Shown piece by piece: positions 37,701 through 44,996 of a stretch of DNA of 64,000 nt. A program made the position numbers and the translations under genes. The number at the start of each line of letters is the position of its first letter. The stretch's first letter is position 1. The stretch comes from Pseudomonas sp. 14P_8.1_Bac3 (GTDB taxonomy: Bacteria; Pseudomonadota; Gammaproteobacteria; Pseudomonadales; Pseudomonadaceae), in NCBI RefSeq assembly GCF_025466085.1, contig NZ_JANLOD010000052.1, positions 1 to 64,000 on the forward strand. The letters run 5' to 3'. The notes beneath the pieces were generated by a model that ran no database searches, was not told the origin of the DNA, and saw nothing but the letters and a program-made list of their open reading frames with translations.

Positions 37701-40700
37701 ATACCCATTACGGTATGCAGGTGAAAAACGGTGCACCTCTGGTCTGGACTGTCGGCAACTCGTTTGGCATGCCGGCCTATGAACCGGTGCCGGACGACCT
37801 GCTGGCAAAATGCGCGGATGACCCGGCCGCTTGCGCGCCGATCGCGCAGTGGACCTGGGCGCCTGGTAACTGGCTGGGGATGCCGGATTACGAGCCGGTC
37901 ACCGACGACATGCTGGAATACTGCGTCGCGATCCCGGAACTCTGTGTCGAAAGTAAGCCGGGTAAAGTCGCCAAGGTGCACACCCAGATGTTCAGCGTCC
38001 TGCGCACCGGCACCGGTGACCTCGATGTGTTGGCCTCGGGGAGCTTGAGCATGAATTCACTCTTCGGCGTATACACCGCCGGCACGCAATCGGCCGATGT
38101 TGATGCCCGTTACAACCAGCTCCGTGGGCGTTTGTCGGATGATGATTCGGTGTTGGGCAGCGCCGGCAAGGATTATGAAAAGTGGGTCGATGGTGGCAGT
38201 GACAGTGTCTATCAGGCCTGGTTTCCGCAGATGGGCGGCAACCTGACCATCAGTGCCGGGGGCGATGTGTCGGGCGACGTGGTCGGACGCGCCACGGGGA
38301 TCAGTCCTGGAACGCGCAAACAGAACGCAAGCGTTGCCGTGGGGAACTGGCTGTGGCGCCAAGGCACTGGCAACGATGAAGTCCCGACCGCGTGGTGGAT
38401 CAACTTCGGTAGTTATGCCAGCCAGCCGCTGCCTGATTCCGGCGCGGATCCGGCACCGTACCTGGTCGGGTTTACTGGTTTTGGCACGTTGGGCGGCGGC
38501 AACCTCAGCCTGCGCGTGGGCGGCGATGGCGGCATGCTCCGGTCGGCGGGGGACGTGCATACCAAGGACCAATACCCGCGAAGCCAGGGCCTTGTCGTGG
38601 CGGTGGGCAGCACTGGCCGGGTGGCCGGCGATGGCAGTCTGCAACTGACCGGTGGCGGTGACATGGACATCCGCATCGGTGGCAGGCTCAATCCGTCGCT
38701 GCAAGCCAGGGCGGGGGAGTCCGGTCTGGCGCCACCGCATCATGATTTGCAGGGTGCGCTGATCAACCTGCGCGGTGCGGTGCAATTGACGGCGTCTGCA
38801 GCCGGTGGCGTCAGGTTGCAGTACGGCTCGTTTGCCGGGAACCAGGACCAGCGCGAAAGTCGCGGCTACGATCCGTTTACCGCCACCACCAGCAGCGCCA
38901 CGGGCGGCCTGGTGCTGATTCCGGGGGATTCGGCGATGCGCCTCGGCACCCGCGGTGATCTGGTTGTCGGTGGCACAGCAGACGCCGGCCGGGTGGTGTT
39001 GCAGAACTCCAGCGCGTTCACGACTCCTGATGGCGTGACGCATGCGGGCGGAGGTTTGACCGGCTTCTCGTTGTGGACCGATCACACGGCCATCGACCTG
39101 TTCTCGGCCGGGGGTAACCTTGCACCGAGCACATCGATGGCGGAAACGCTCAACAATTCGATCATTCCTGGCGGCAGCAACGCTTCACCGACGGACAATC
39201 GCTTCGTGATGCCCTCGATCCTGCGTGCGGTCGCCGGGCAGGGCTCTATCTACTTCGGCTCATCGGCCGGCTACTTTGGTGGGAACAGCAACTTTCCGGG
39301 TGCATCCTACTCAGTGCTGCTGGCACCCTCGAATGCGGGGCAGCTTGAAATGCTGGCCGGTAATTCCATCTACGCGGGCGGCTACGCAATCAATCAGTCG
39401 GGTGCGAGCCCGACATCGATTGCCACGCCATTTGCGCCAGCCTTCAATGGCTACCTGGGCGGCCCGTACCCCAAGCTGATCATGACCAATGCCGGGGCGG
39501 ACGGCGTAGTGGCTGACGCCAACCGACGCTATCCGTTGTTTGCCTTCGGACCTGACAGCTATTCGGGCAGGAGCGGCGTTCAAGCGCCTGCACGGTTTTA
39601 TGCGTTGACCGGGGATCTGGTGGGCATTCGCAGTGGTGAAACCCTGAGCTTCAGTGATTCGAAACACACATGGTACGAAGCGGCGGGCCCGGTCTGGATG
39701 TTGGCCGGCCGCGATATCGTCGCATCGGGTACGGTGGTAGGCCAACCTGCCGTGGTGACTCGGGATGCCTTCGGCACTAGTCGGGATACCATTACGTCCA
39801 CCGGCAACCTGTTCATCCATAACGATGCACGGGATGTCTCGCGGGTTTCCGCCGGTCGCGACATTCTCTACAGCAGCTTCGACATCGGCGGCCCCGGCAC
39901 GCTGGAAATCACCGCCGGGCGCAATATTCTGATGGAAGATCGCGGCCGGGTGACCAGCATCGGGCCGGTGATCGCGGGCGATCAACGTCCGGGCGCGAGC
40001 CTGGTGCTGCAAGCCGGCGTGGGGGCGCAGGGGGTGGATTATTCACGCTTCATCGCACGTTACCTGGATCCGGAAAACCTCGCCGTCAGTGGCACGCCAC
40101 TGGCTGCGCAACCGGGCAAGGTGGTCAAGACCTACGGCGAGGAACTGCTGACCTGGCTGACCCTGGGTTACGGGTTCAGTGGCAGCGAGGAGCAGGCGCG
40201 TGCGTTCTACGCCACGTTGCCGAGCGTCGAGCAGGCCGTGTTCGCGCGTCAGGTGTACTTCGCTGAACTGCGTGCCGGCGGCCTGGAATACGCTGACCAG
40301 GGCGGCCCCCGCCAGGGCAGTTACCTGCGTGGTCGCAACGCGATTGCCGCGTTGTTCCCAACCACCGACGTGGCCGGTAATCCGATCCGTTACGACGGCG
40401 ACATCACCCTCTACGGTGGTGCGGGAGTCAAGACGCTCTTCGGTGGAGACATCCAGATGCTCACCCCCGGCGGTGGCCAGGTGTTCGGTGTCGAAGGTGC
40501 GGCACCGCCGTCGACGTCGGGTGTCGTGACCCAGGGCACCGGTAACATCCAGCTGTATGCCCAGGGCAGCATTTTGCTCGGGCAGAGCCGGATCATGACC
40601 ACGTTTGGCGGCGGGATTATCGGCTGGTCGGCCGAAGGCGACATCAACGCCGGCCGGGGTTCGAAAACCACAGTGGTGTTCACGCCGCCACGACGTGTCT

Positions 40701-41245
40701 ACGACACTTGGGGCAACGTGACACTGGCGCCGGTCGTGCCAAGCACCGGTGCCGGTATCGCCACGCTCAATCCGATTGCCGAAGTACCACCGGGCGACAT
40801 CGACCTGATTGCGCCGCTGGGTACGATCGATGCCGGTGAGGCGGGGATTCGGGTGTCGGGCAACATCAACATCATTGCTTTGCGAGTGGTCAACGCGGCG
40901 AACATCCAGGTACAGGGCAAGTCGTCGGGGATTCCGGTGACGGCGTCGGTAAATACCGGCGCGATCACGTCCGCGAGTTCGGCGGCGACGTCGGCCACGC
41001 AAGCCGCCGAGGACATGTCCCGTCAGCAACAGGCGGCGGCACGCAAAAACCAGGCCTCGGTGTTTAGCGTGCAGGTGCTCAGCTTCGGCAACGAACAACT
41101 GGCACCGAACCGCGATGGCGCCAGCCACGCGCCAACCCCGATGTATAACCCCGACAGCCCGGTGCAGGTGATCGGCGCTGGCACGCTGGACGAGCGGGCG
41201 CGAGGACAGTTGACGGAAGAGGAGCGGGGCAAGTTGATGTTGTAA
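28766..41245 (+). CDS. pdtA: Giant two-partner-secretion exoprotein (PdtA-like, FHA type)
   Basis: This 4159-residue TpsA exoprotein is exported by the following PdtB-like protein. It has an extended signal peptide (MLVRQARRKTHSL through SAEA, about 50 residues). The haemagglutination-activity/TPS domain (about 120-320) contains NRNGI, the variant of the NPNGI secretion motif. A very long beta-helix follows, and the C-terminal region is DUF3739-like (GDIDLIAPLGTIDAGEAGIR). The mature chain has only six cysteines, in three close pairs (2009/2014, 3016/3023, 3053/3060). A Pro/Gly-rich repeat region covers about 2772-2932, and the last two Cys pairs lie in a tandem duplication at about 2994-3060. 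No toxin domain or VENN motif is seen at the end. ATG 28766 follows AAGGA at 28751; GTG 28763 is an alternative. Confidence 0.92.
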   Translation: MLVRQARRKTHSLSVRRDAARSVDPALWLLKPLAQAIALCLVAGSAEAATAFSSNWFAAKGAAQQAAAARPANGLPGMTPPLAQQQRARQQLARSVQTLNNTVAAIAAQQAAQAAGRAAAFGTVQFVPNGLGEGGLKVDTGLTQGWENAKGPQQTQSGGKTTVKIEQTADKAILNWETFNVGRDTTVEFAQQSNWAVLNRVNDPNARASQIQGQIKGDGTVMLINRNGIVFSGTSQVNVRNLVAAATDISDVQFRERGLYYDSTGSQPTFTDAAGKVLVERGARIATHTPKLSTDSGGYVLLLGNEVENAGTISTAKGQTVLGAGDRFYIRKGSGTEGNGFSTTFGSEVVPGFKSGGSGKVSNTGLIQASTGDITLTGHEVVQNGVLLASTSVNTRGTLHLLNPTSDTTGSVTLGQGSVSAIMLDSSDLTALNSQHDAALTAVTLNNRIRTDQSRIDIGSGGTVEFQDGSITLATGGQVAVAAGRRSLVRNGALIDVSGALGVKVAMEANNIKINVQGNEQRDSSVNRNEGKLNNNDVWVDVRDLIFVPAGTNGYATDRWYTAGGLLEVGGYLGTQGHTIGEWMAQGGTVTFTGNDVVTEKGSVINLSGGTLDVQSGFIRQSWLRGADGRLYEVSRAPGDILYTGLYKGYEDSSERWGQTSYYFNPLIAPTQRAESGYTVGRDAGQLVIGTSNAVLDGQLVSEVFQGERQIQAPRAGLDGYAQAQTAQARRAQLIIGNYLPSWSATANGLIYTHEAVMDEVQIGGERPADGGDQDLTGAVPDARQGKLFLDTDWVNGFALGALKVAAKGSVAVNEAVTVATGGDISLFGQDVQVQADLTARAGSVNLGRGTAAASLPPSRVTVAEGVRLDARGVWANLRTDLTDANRLAYLNGGQVSIRSTGDINLASGSVIDVSSGGAVLANGKTRGGKGGDVSLESSADRAPAQSQLIMDGEVRGYGVTGGGTLKVQAGKVLIGESGDPVADHNLHLTANLFNTGFSAYNVIGLNTLQVADNAVLDVSMPVYRFSDSAVDQPGGADSMAGLELWAPTLFQENPAKGVLTQRGGASLSLQAGSNDVNLMDPANNALTIGQGSRISVDPGQRINLRSAGQITIDGELNAWGGTLDIRQQQFGLINVETSPQEADPTAHQRSIWIGDHAVLDVAGRATTAVDTLGRVYGQVGKGGNIIIGGEIDDKKATATSADAYVIVRPGARLEASGAEALLDIPGGGPTRVATDGGRIALSSYNGLFIEGGLHAAAGGVGAAGGRLEIVLDTPIYRDNQGDNLVRAPREMIIGQGPDDDLLPTDLRPGEASALLRYGHARLSADDVMSGGFDSLSLLSNGLLTFDGDVDLHMNQSLSLYAGSFSLAERSRETARINLTAPYVRLSGLGDYYAPVSGLNRPRVLNTPTSRLSAAQFTATADLIDLGNAFSFGSEGLIKQVNGSNSAISRRSFDLVTLDSSGDIRLLAKPDLQTGSRVWTAGDLHLRGAQIYPGTRVWSDVRVGYQSESSIDPQRTLRISSHGSAPAAPPYSVFGRLKLYGGIIQQGGVVRAPLGLITLGNDAFGDTRAIHLLPGSVTSVSGAGLIMPYGGTTDGTDYRYNGQSVILQGIANENTGVVLSAQHVDAQTGSLIDLSGGGDLRGAGFVSGRGGSTDARFNPLVRNAADGTFSLPGLSSNPVYAIVPGNQNLYAPMLGEAGASDPRIGQQITLGGGVPGLPAGTYTLLPSTFALLPGAFRVEVNGQATASADSGALRMRNGSWTRSGQMSIANTGLRDSLASQVILTSADVLRRYSQYNETSYNSFVQSDAARRGVPRGQTSMDGKSLTLLLKKSERDVALDFNGKVLFDAAKGGVLGTAVVKGASSIEILAAGASGTQGFDGISLYADALNNLGAARLTIGATPFVQYDTAGNFIQFRGDTRRITLREGATLSAPEVVLWTSGLDGGITLEAGAGINTLGRGDVPYDSSAGFIYQPGRASLLMVSNGWTNVLAPEAPNDREGAGSIRIGTCPATGCTHPSLLYSNGSISAATDNQFELGESVRFGTRHLALAVGAVNAGSAEALAAAGGLLPAGLTLNQNVLDRLLRGDTQFGAPALETLSLTTRDSFNFIGSVTLDTLDPQTGKSRLDNLIMVTPAIYGLGDANDVATIRTGNLIWNGATQAPGTVVNGGAGTGHGTLDIQAQRVEFGYGPNPQPNGLDQNNRLALGFANVNLTASERITANHKGSLAVYEQQGAYDPVKGYAYSGGNLNLRTPLLTGEAGSVNLLKAGNNLTLTSAGDDPTAVAANALGAELTLDARNVLLDSRIALASGKLVVKAEDDVTLTRHADLDLAGRTLPFNDVNKYSWGGDVALYSSNGNIRQAAGSRIDLTAVNNQAGNLSAVALATGAGMVDLQGEILGGSSGFYDAGGTWVPYKAGGVDIRAQQLGSSADLNGEFAALNQRLNAGQVVGSRSFQLKQGSLVIGDELKAGDINVSVDNGSLTVVGLIDASGERVGSIRLSGKNGLTVAGSAVLDAHGRRLRVDSYGKIIDAPNRAMVELSSGDGVLTLATGARIDLRHGTDVAIGNLPGQHDGRLRGTLELNAPRMGASDIAIDASGALDIQGARSIGLNATRRYTDAADGTDPAASGRPYQIIDQAYLNRIHVDSTAFIDAALGNADLLQRKLAGLNNPTYADAFHLRPGVEIASKTADGDLVVQGDLDLSGYRYASLNPHTRKTSVYGSGEAGSLLIRAGGNLDIHGSINDGFAPPPATVDDNGWKLIPGMLPFGGDVVVPGAGVELAEGTQFPIGAVLNYDLPIQAGSLASGTVLPTQGILAESYTFSAGTVLAGAVHDAAGNLLYPAGTLLNDSLTLPAGSRLGAGTRLNQITALQGLLWPKGVALPGRYNPDDQTTVGVRLAGSLGLLRGSLIPSMTNVVLAEGTDMIELRPLGAQQGQNWALASMLPSGSASWSMRVVAGADMDAADSRAIKPLGTDGNLRLADTHYGMQVKNGAPLVWTVGNSFGMPAYEPVPDDLLAKCADDPAACAPIAQWTWAPGNWLGMPDYEPVTDDMLEYCVAIPELCVESKPGKVAKVHTQMFSVLRTGTGDLDVLASGSLSMNSLFGVYTAGTQSADVDARYNQLRGRLSDDDSVLGSAGKDYEKWVDGGSDSVYQAWFPQMGGNLTISAGGDVSGDVVGRATGISPGTRKQNASVAVGNWLWRQGTGNDEVPTAWWINFGSYASQPLPDSGADPAPYLVGFTGFGTLGGGNLSLRVGGDGGMLRSAGDVHTKDQYPRSQGLVVAVGSTGRVAGDGSLQLTGGGDMDIRIGGRLNPSLQARAGESGLAPPHHDLQGALINLRGAVQLTASAAGGVRLQYGSFAGNQDQRESRGYDPFTATTSSATGGLVLIPGDSAMRLGTRGDLVVGGTADAGRVVLQNSSAFTTPDGVTHAGGGLTGFSLWTDHTAIDLFSAGGNLAPSTSMAETLNNSIIPGGSNASPTDNRFVMPSILRAVAGQGSIYFGSSAGYFGGNSNFPGASYSVLLAPSNAGQLEMLAGNSIYAGGYAINQSGASPTSIATPFAPAFNGYLGGPYPKLIMTNAGADGVVADANRRYPLFAFGPDSYSGRSGVQAPARFYALTGDLVGIRSGETLSFSDSKHTWYEAAGPVWMLAGRDIVASGTVVGQPAVVTRDAFGTSRDTITSTGNLFIHNDARDVSRVSAGRDILYSSFDIGGPGTLEITAGRNILMEDRGRVTSIGPVIAGDQRPGASLVLQAGVGAQGVDYSRFIARYLDPENLAVSGTPLAAQPGKVVKTYGEELLTWLTLGYGFSGSEEQARAFYATLPSVEQAVFARQVYFAELRAGGLEYADQGGPRQGSYLRGRNAIAALFPTTDVAGNPIRYDGDITLYGGAGVKTLFGGDIQMLTPGGGQVFGVEGAAPPSTSGVVTQGTGNIQLYAQGSILLGQSRIMTTFGGGIIGWSAEGDINAGRGSKTTVVFTPPRRVYDTWGNVTLAPVVPSTGAGIATLNPIAEVPPGDIDLIAPLGTIDAGEAGIRVSGNINIIALRVVNAANIQVQGKSSGIPVTASVNTGAITSASSAATSATQAAEDMSRQQQAAARKNQASVFSVQVLSFGNEQLAPNRDGASHAPTPMYNPDSPVQVIGAGTLDERARGQLTEEERGKLML

Positions 41246-41264
41246 GCATTCAGTGAAATAGCAG

Positions 41265-41289
41265 AGGCGGCCTTCGGGCCGCCTTTTTT
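41265..41289 (+). terminator. Strong UUCG-loop terminator after pdtA
   Basis: AGGCGGCC and GGCCGCCT pair perfectly around TTCG, an exceptionally stable tetraloop, followed by a T run (41284-41289). It lies 20 bp after the pdtA stop codon. Confidence 0.95.
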
Positions 41290-41313
41290 CGTTTCAGTAA
41301 CACTCACAAAACC

Positions 41314-41416
41314 CCGTAGGAGCGGACTTGTCCGCGATGGTCGTCAACGATGACGTTGGCCGCCTGACACCCAGCGGTGCCCTTGAGTCCATCGCGAGTG
41401 TGCTCGCTCCTGCAGG
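41314..41416. repeat. Paired REP elements between pdtA and pdtB
   Basis: CGTAGGAGCGGACTTGTCCG (from 41314) and the inverted GCGAGTGTGCTCGCTCCTGCAG (ending about 41415) flank roughly 55 bp. Confidence 0.78.
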
Positions 41417-41432
41417 AATCATGGGTCCTTGA

Positions 41433-41471
41433 ATGAAGCTTTCATGACAATAGTTCGGTAGCACTTCGCCA
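41433..41471 (+). promoter_or_regulatory. Block shared by pdtA and pdtB upstream regions (pdtB copy)
   Basis: This is the partner of the pdtA block at 28651: 20 of 27 ungapped identities, then AGCACTTCGCCA (41460-41471) matching 10 of 12. It ends 98 nt before the GTG start. Being placed after the pdtA terminator, it is well positioned to be the promoter of the pdtB-exbB-exbD-tonB unit. Confidence 0.55.
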
Positions 41472-41569
41472 GCCCGGTCATGCCTGTGTGACGTGTTTGG
41501 AGGGGGCCGGTATTCGAGTCCTCTGCCGCAGCGCAGACGGTTATCGGTCATTCGAATTCAGGGGGTGAT

Positions 41570-43147
41570 GTGGATCATTTTTGCAAGTCACGGCTGGCGC
41601 TGTGTGGCTGGCTGCTGGTGACGGCGGGTGCGCAGCCGGCATTGGCTGAGGAGCCCAAGCCGGTGGACGTCAACGAATACTTCGTGCGCGGCAACACCGT
41701 GCTCGACGCCCGCGCCATCGAAGAAGCGGTGTACCCGTTTCTGGGGCCGGACAAACACCTGAAGGACATTGAAGCCGCCCGCGACGCCTTGCAGAAGGCC
41801 TATCAGGATCGCGGCTATCAATCGGTGTTCGTCGAGTTGCCCGAGCAGAAAGTCGAGGACGGCATCGTCTACCTGCAGATCAGCGAAACCAAGGTCGGCC
41901 GCGTGCGGGTGGTCGGTGCCAGGCATTATTCGCCCGTGGAGATCCGCGAAGAAGTGCCGGCGTTGCAGGAAGGCCAGGTGCCGGACTTCGCCAAGGTGCA
42001 GACCGAGCTTGCGCAGATCAACAAAAATCCCGGGCGCCAGGTCATGCCCCTGGTGCGCGAGGGCCAACGTCCCGGCACCATGGACGTGGACCTGCAGGTC
42101 GAAGACCAGGACCCGTGGCAAGCCACCCTTGGCCTGAACAACGACTACAGCGCCGACACCGAGAAACTGCGCAGCGTCGCCAGCTTGGGCTACAACAACC
42201 TCTGGCAACTGGGCCACAGCGTCTCGTTGACCTTTTTCACGGCGCCCCAGGACACCGAAAACGCCAAGGTCTGGTCGGGCTCCTACAGCGCGCCACTGAG
42301 CGAGCGCTGGAGCGTGCAGTTCTCCGGTTATCAGTCCGACAGCAACGTTGCCACCCTCGGCGGCAGCAACGTGTTGGGCAAGGGGCATTCCTATGGCGTG
42401 TCGGCGATCTACACGCTGCCGTCCACCGGCAACTGGTCCAATTCGCTGTCGGCGGGCATCGACTTCAAGGACTTCGACGAGCAGCTGAACTTCGGCGGCG
42501 ACAGCGACAAGGTCCCGCTCAAGTACGCACCGTTCACCTTCGCCTACAACGGCTTTCGCTACACCGAAAGCTCGCAGTTGAGCCTGAGCCTGAGCCTGGT
42601 GGCCGGCACCCGCAGCTTCCTGGGTTACGGCAGCGATGACGAAGATTTCGACTACAAGCGTTATCGCGCGAGCCCCAGTTTTGCCGTGCTCAAGGGCGAT
42701 ACCAGTTTCACCTACACCTTCGAGAACGACTGGCAGAGCGCAAGCAAGGCGTCGTTCCAGGTCGCCTCCGGGCCGCTGGTGTCCAACGAGCAATTTTCTG
42801 CCGGTGGCGCCACCTCGGTGCGCGGTTACCTGGCGGCCGAGCGCACCGGTGACGACGGCTACCTGTTGAGTCAGGAACTGCGCACGCCGTCACTGGCCAA
42901 GTACCTCGGCAGTTATGTCCAGGAGTGGCGCTTCTACGCCTTCGCCGAAGGCGCCCAGTTGTATTTGCGCGACGAGCTTCCCGATCAAGACGCGGATTAC
43001 GCCGTGGCCAGCGTTGGCCTGGGCACCCGCGCGAGCTTGAGCAAATGGTTATCCGGCAGCCTGGACTGGGGCTATCCGCTGCTCGATGGACCGAACACCT
43101 TGAAACAGGATTCGCGTCTGCATTTCAACCTGCAAGCGACGTTCTGA
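41570..43147 (+). CDS. pdtB: TpsB outer-membrane transporter (PdtB-like)
   Basis: This 525-residue Omp85-superfamily transporter of the FhaC/ShlB type secretes the PdtA-like protein. A signal peptide (LALCGWLLVTAGAQPALA) is followed by two POTRA domains (about 30-110, VNEYFVRGNTVLDARAIEEAV, and about 110-190, GRVRVVGARHYSPVEIREEVP). A 16-strand barrel with the conserved VRGY motif (SVRGYLAAE, about residue 420) follows; the chain ends in aromatic F. The start is GTG 41570 with AGGGGG before it, since no in-frame ATG fits. It leads an apparent operon with the ExbB-type gene 20 bp downstream. Confidence 0.94.
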   Translation: MDHFCKSRLALCGWLLVTAGAQPALAEEPKPVDVNEYFVRGNTVLDARAIEEAVYPFLGPDKHLKDIEAARDALQKAYQDRGYQSVFVELPEQKVEDGIVYLQISETKVGRVRVVGARHYSPVEIREEVPALQEGQVPDFAKVQTELAQINKNPGRQVMPLVREGQRPGTMDVDLQVEDQDPWQATLGLNNDYSADTEKLRSVASLGYNNLWQLGHSVSLTFFTAPQDTENAKVWSGSYSAPLSERWSVQFSGYQSDSNVATLGGSNVLGKGHSYGVSAIYTLPSTGNWSNSLSAGIDFKDFDEQLNFGGDSDKVPLKYAPFTFAYNGFRYTESSQLSLSLSLVAGTRSFLGYGSDDEDFDYKRYRASPSFAVLKGDTSFTYTFENDWQSASKASFQVASGPLVSNEQFSAGGATSVRGYLAAERTGDDGYLLSQELRTPSLAKYLGSYVQEWRFYAFAEGAQLYLRDELPDQDADYAVASVGLGTRASLSKWLSGSLDWGYPLLDGPNTLKQDSRLHFNLQATF

Positions 43148-43167
43148 CCCTTACGGAGTAATTTTTC

Positions 43168-44985
43168 ATGCAGCGCATATTTCTCGCTTTCCTGATGTGC
43201 CTGAGCGTTGTGCTTCCGGCCACTGCCCAGGCGTGGTGGCAGGACGATTGGCACTACCGCAAACAGATGTCGGTGGACACCACGCCTCAGGGCGCGGCCA
43301 TCAATGAGGCCCTGGGCCGCACCGCGCTGCTGGTGCGCTTGCACACCGGCAACTTCACCTTCGACGGCGTCAAGGAAGACGGCTCGGACCTGCGCTTCGT
43401 CGCCGCCGATGACAAGACCGTGCTCAACCACCAGGTCGAAAGCTTCGATGCGCTGATGGGCATGGCACTGGTGTGGGTTGATGTGCCAAGAGTCGAGGGC
43501 GGCCAGCGTCAGGACATCTGGATGTACTACGGCAATCCGAAAGCGCCGTCGACCAGCAACGGCCAGTTGACCTTCGAGCCGAACTACACCGCGCTCTACC
43601 ATTTTGACGGTGCTACCGGCACCCCGGCCAAGGACACCACCGCCTACGGCAACACCGCACAAAGCGCCACCGGCGCGAGCATTGACGGCGTGATCGGTCG
43701 TGCCTTGCAGTTCAGCGGCCAGCCGTTGCTGTTGCCGGCCAGCCCGTCGTTGCAGCACAACGCCGGCAGTGCTTTCACCTTCAGCGCCTGGTTGCGTCTG
43801 GATCAGGCCAATGGCGAACAATTGGTGCTGGCCCGCCGTGAGGGTACGCAGAATCTGCTGGTCGGTTTGAGCCAGGGCCTGCCGTTCGTGGAAATCGACG
43901 GTCAGCGCGCGCTCTCGACCCAGGCGTTGAACCCGGGCCAATGGCAGCACCTGGCGTTGACCGCCGAGGGCAACAAGGTCTCGCTGTACGTCAACGGTCG
44001 CGAAACCACGAGCCTGGCGGTGGCCATGCCAGCGTTCAACTCGGTCATGGCGATCGGTGCCGACCTGCCGCTGGCTGCCGATATGCCAGCGAGTGCGTAC
44101 CAGCCGTTTGCCGGCGCCATCGATGAGCTGCGCCTGTCCAAGGTCGCCCGTCCGGCGGCCCAGTTGCTGGCGGATGCCAACGCCCAGGGCGCCGAGTCAA
44201 AGCTGCTGGCGTACGGCGTCGATGAGGAGCAATCAGGTTACGGTTTTGGCAGCCTCGGTTTCCTGCTGAATGCGGTGCCGCTCGACGCCTGGGTGATCAT
44301 CGCGGTGCTTGTGCTGATGATGTTCCAGTCGTGGTTCATCATGCTGCGCAAGAACCGCATGGTCAGCCGGGTCACCTCCGCCAACGAAGCCTTCCGCGAG
44401 CAGTTCGCCAAGGTTGGCACGCGTCTGGAAATGTTCGCCGACGACCAGGACCTTGCCCGTCGCTTGCAGGACTCCTCCCTGTGGCGCCTGTACCTGGTGG
44501 CGGTGAAGGAAATTCGCACCCGTCGCGAGCAGGGCGCCGATACCTCGTCGGTGTCGGCGGCCACCATTGAAGCCATCCGCTGCTCGATGGACGGTGTACG
44601 CACCCGGGAAAACCAGGCGCTGAGTTCGAAGCTTTCGACCCTGTCCAACGCCATCGCCGGCGGCCCTTACATCGGTCTGCTTGGCACGGTGCTGGGGATC
44701 ATGGTGGTGTTCCTCGGCACGGCCATGGCCGGCGACGTCAACATCAACGCCATCGCCCCGGGCATGGCCGCCGCCTTGCTGGCCACCGCCATGGGCCTGT
44801 TCGTCGCGATTCCGGCGCTGTTTGGCTACAACCGCCTGATCACCCGCAACAAGGAAGTCAGCGCCGACATGCGCGTGTTCGTCGACGAGTTCATCACGCG
44901 CCTGGCGGAGATGCACGGCGAAAGCCAGTTCAGTGAGTCGGCGCACCGCCGTGGCAATCACACCAATGCCCACGTACCGGCCTGA
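43168..44985 (+). CDS. exbB: ExbB/TolQ proton channel fused to periplasmic DUF2341-LamG region
   Basis: This 605-residue chimera has a signal peptide (MQRIFLAFLMCLSVVLPATAQA) and a DUF2341 domain (about 25-110, WWQDDWHYRKQMSVD; WMYYGNPKA). A LamG/concanavalin-like jelly roll follows (about 150-335, ALYHFDGATGTPAKD; FTFSAWLRL; WQHLALTAEGNKVSLYVNG; GAIDELRLSKVARPA). A membrane span near 373-393 leads into the MotA/TolQ/ExbB channel (about 395-590), with the core GGPYIGLLGTVLGIMVVF and ALLATAMGLFVAIPALFGYN. An ordinary ExbB is about 240 residues, so about 370 residues of sugar- or protein-binding-like region are added on the periplasmic side. With ExbD and TonB downstream it should form a dedicated energising complex. 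Confidence 0.93.
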   Translation: MQRIFLAFLMCLSVVLPATAQAWWQDDWHYRKQMSVDTTPQGAAINEALGRTALLVRLHTGNFTFDGVKEDGSDLRFVAADDKTVLNHQVESFDALMGMALVWVDVPRVEGGQRQDIWMYYGNPKAPSTSNGQLTFEPNYTALYHFDGATGTPAKDTTAYGNTAQSATGASIDGVIGRALQFSGQPLLLPASPSLQHNAGSAFTFSAWLRLDQANGEQLVLARREGTQNLLVGLSQGLPFVEIDGQRALSTQALNPGQWQHLALTAEGNKVSLYVNGRETTSLAVAMPAFNSVMAIGADLPLAADMPASAYQPFAGAIDELRLSKVARPAAQLLADANAQGAESKLLAYGVDEEQSGYGFGSLGFLLNAVPLDAWVIIAVLVLMMFQSWFIMLRKNRMVSRVTSANEAFREQFAKVGTRLEMFADDQDLARRLQDSSLWRLYLVAVKEIRTRREQGADTSSVSAATIEAIRCSMDGVRTRENQALSSKLSTLSNAIAGGPYIGLLGTVLGIMVVFLGTAMAGDVNINAIAPGMAAALLATAMGLFVAIPALFGYNRLITRNKEVSADMRVFVDEFITRLAEMHGESQFSESAHRRGNHTNAHVPA

Positions 44986-44996
44986 GGAGCATTGCC

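Larger units (their letters stand above)
41246..41569. other. Intergenic region between pdtA and pdtB
   Basis: These 324 bp contain, in order, a strong terminator (41265-41289), a REP pair (41314-41416) and the second copy of the shared upstream block (41433-41471). No extra gene is seen. The arrangement implies that pdtB and the genes after it start from their own promoter. Confidence 0.8.

Noticed and set aside
40770..41245. Possible contact-dependent toxin end of the giant TPS protein
   Set aside because: There is no VENN motif, no C-terminal nuclease or deaminase-like domain and no immunity-type gene before the terminator; the end is DUF3739-like.
41475..41492. A PHO-box-like sequence (CGGTCAT-N4-GTGTGAC) before pdtB, and a weaker one at 26114-26131 before the STN gene
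   Set aside because: Only 10 and 9 of 14 bases fit the CTGTCAT-N4-CTGTCAT consensus, which can occur by chance in regions of this size. The second would place the promoter on the start codon. Phosphate control is plausible from the P. aeruginosa system but is not shown here.
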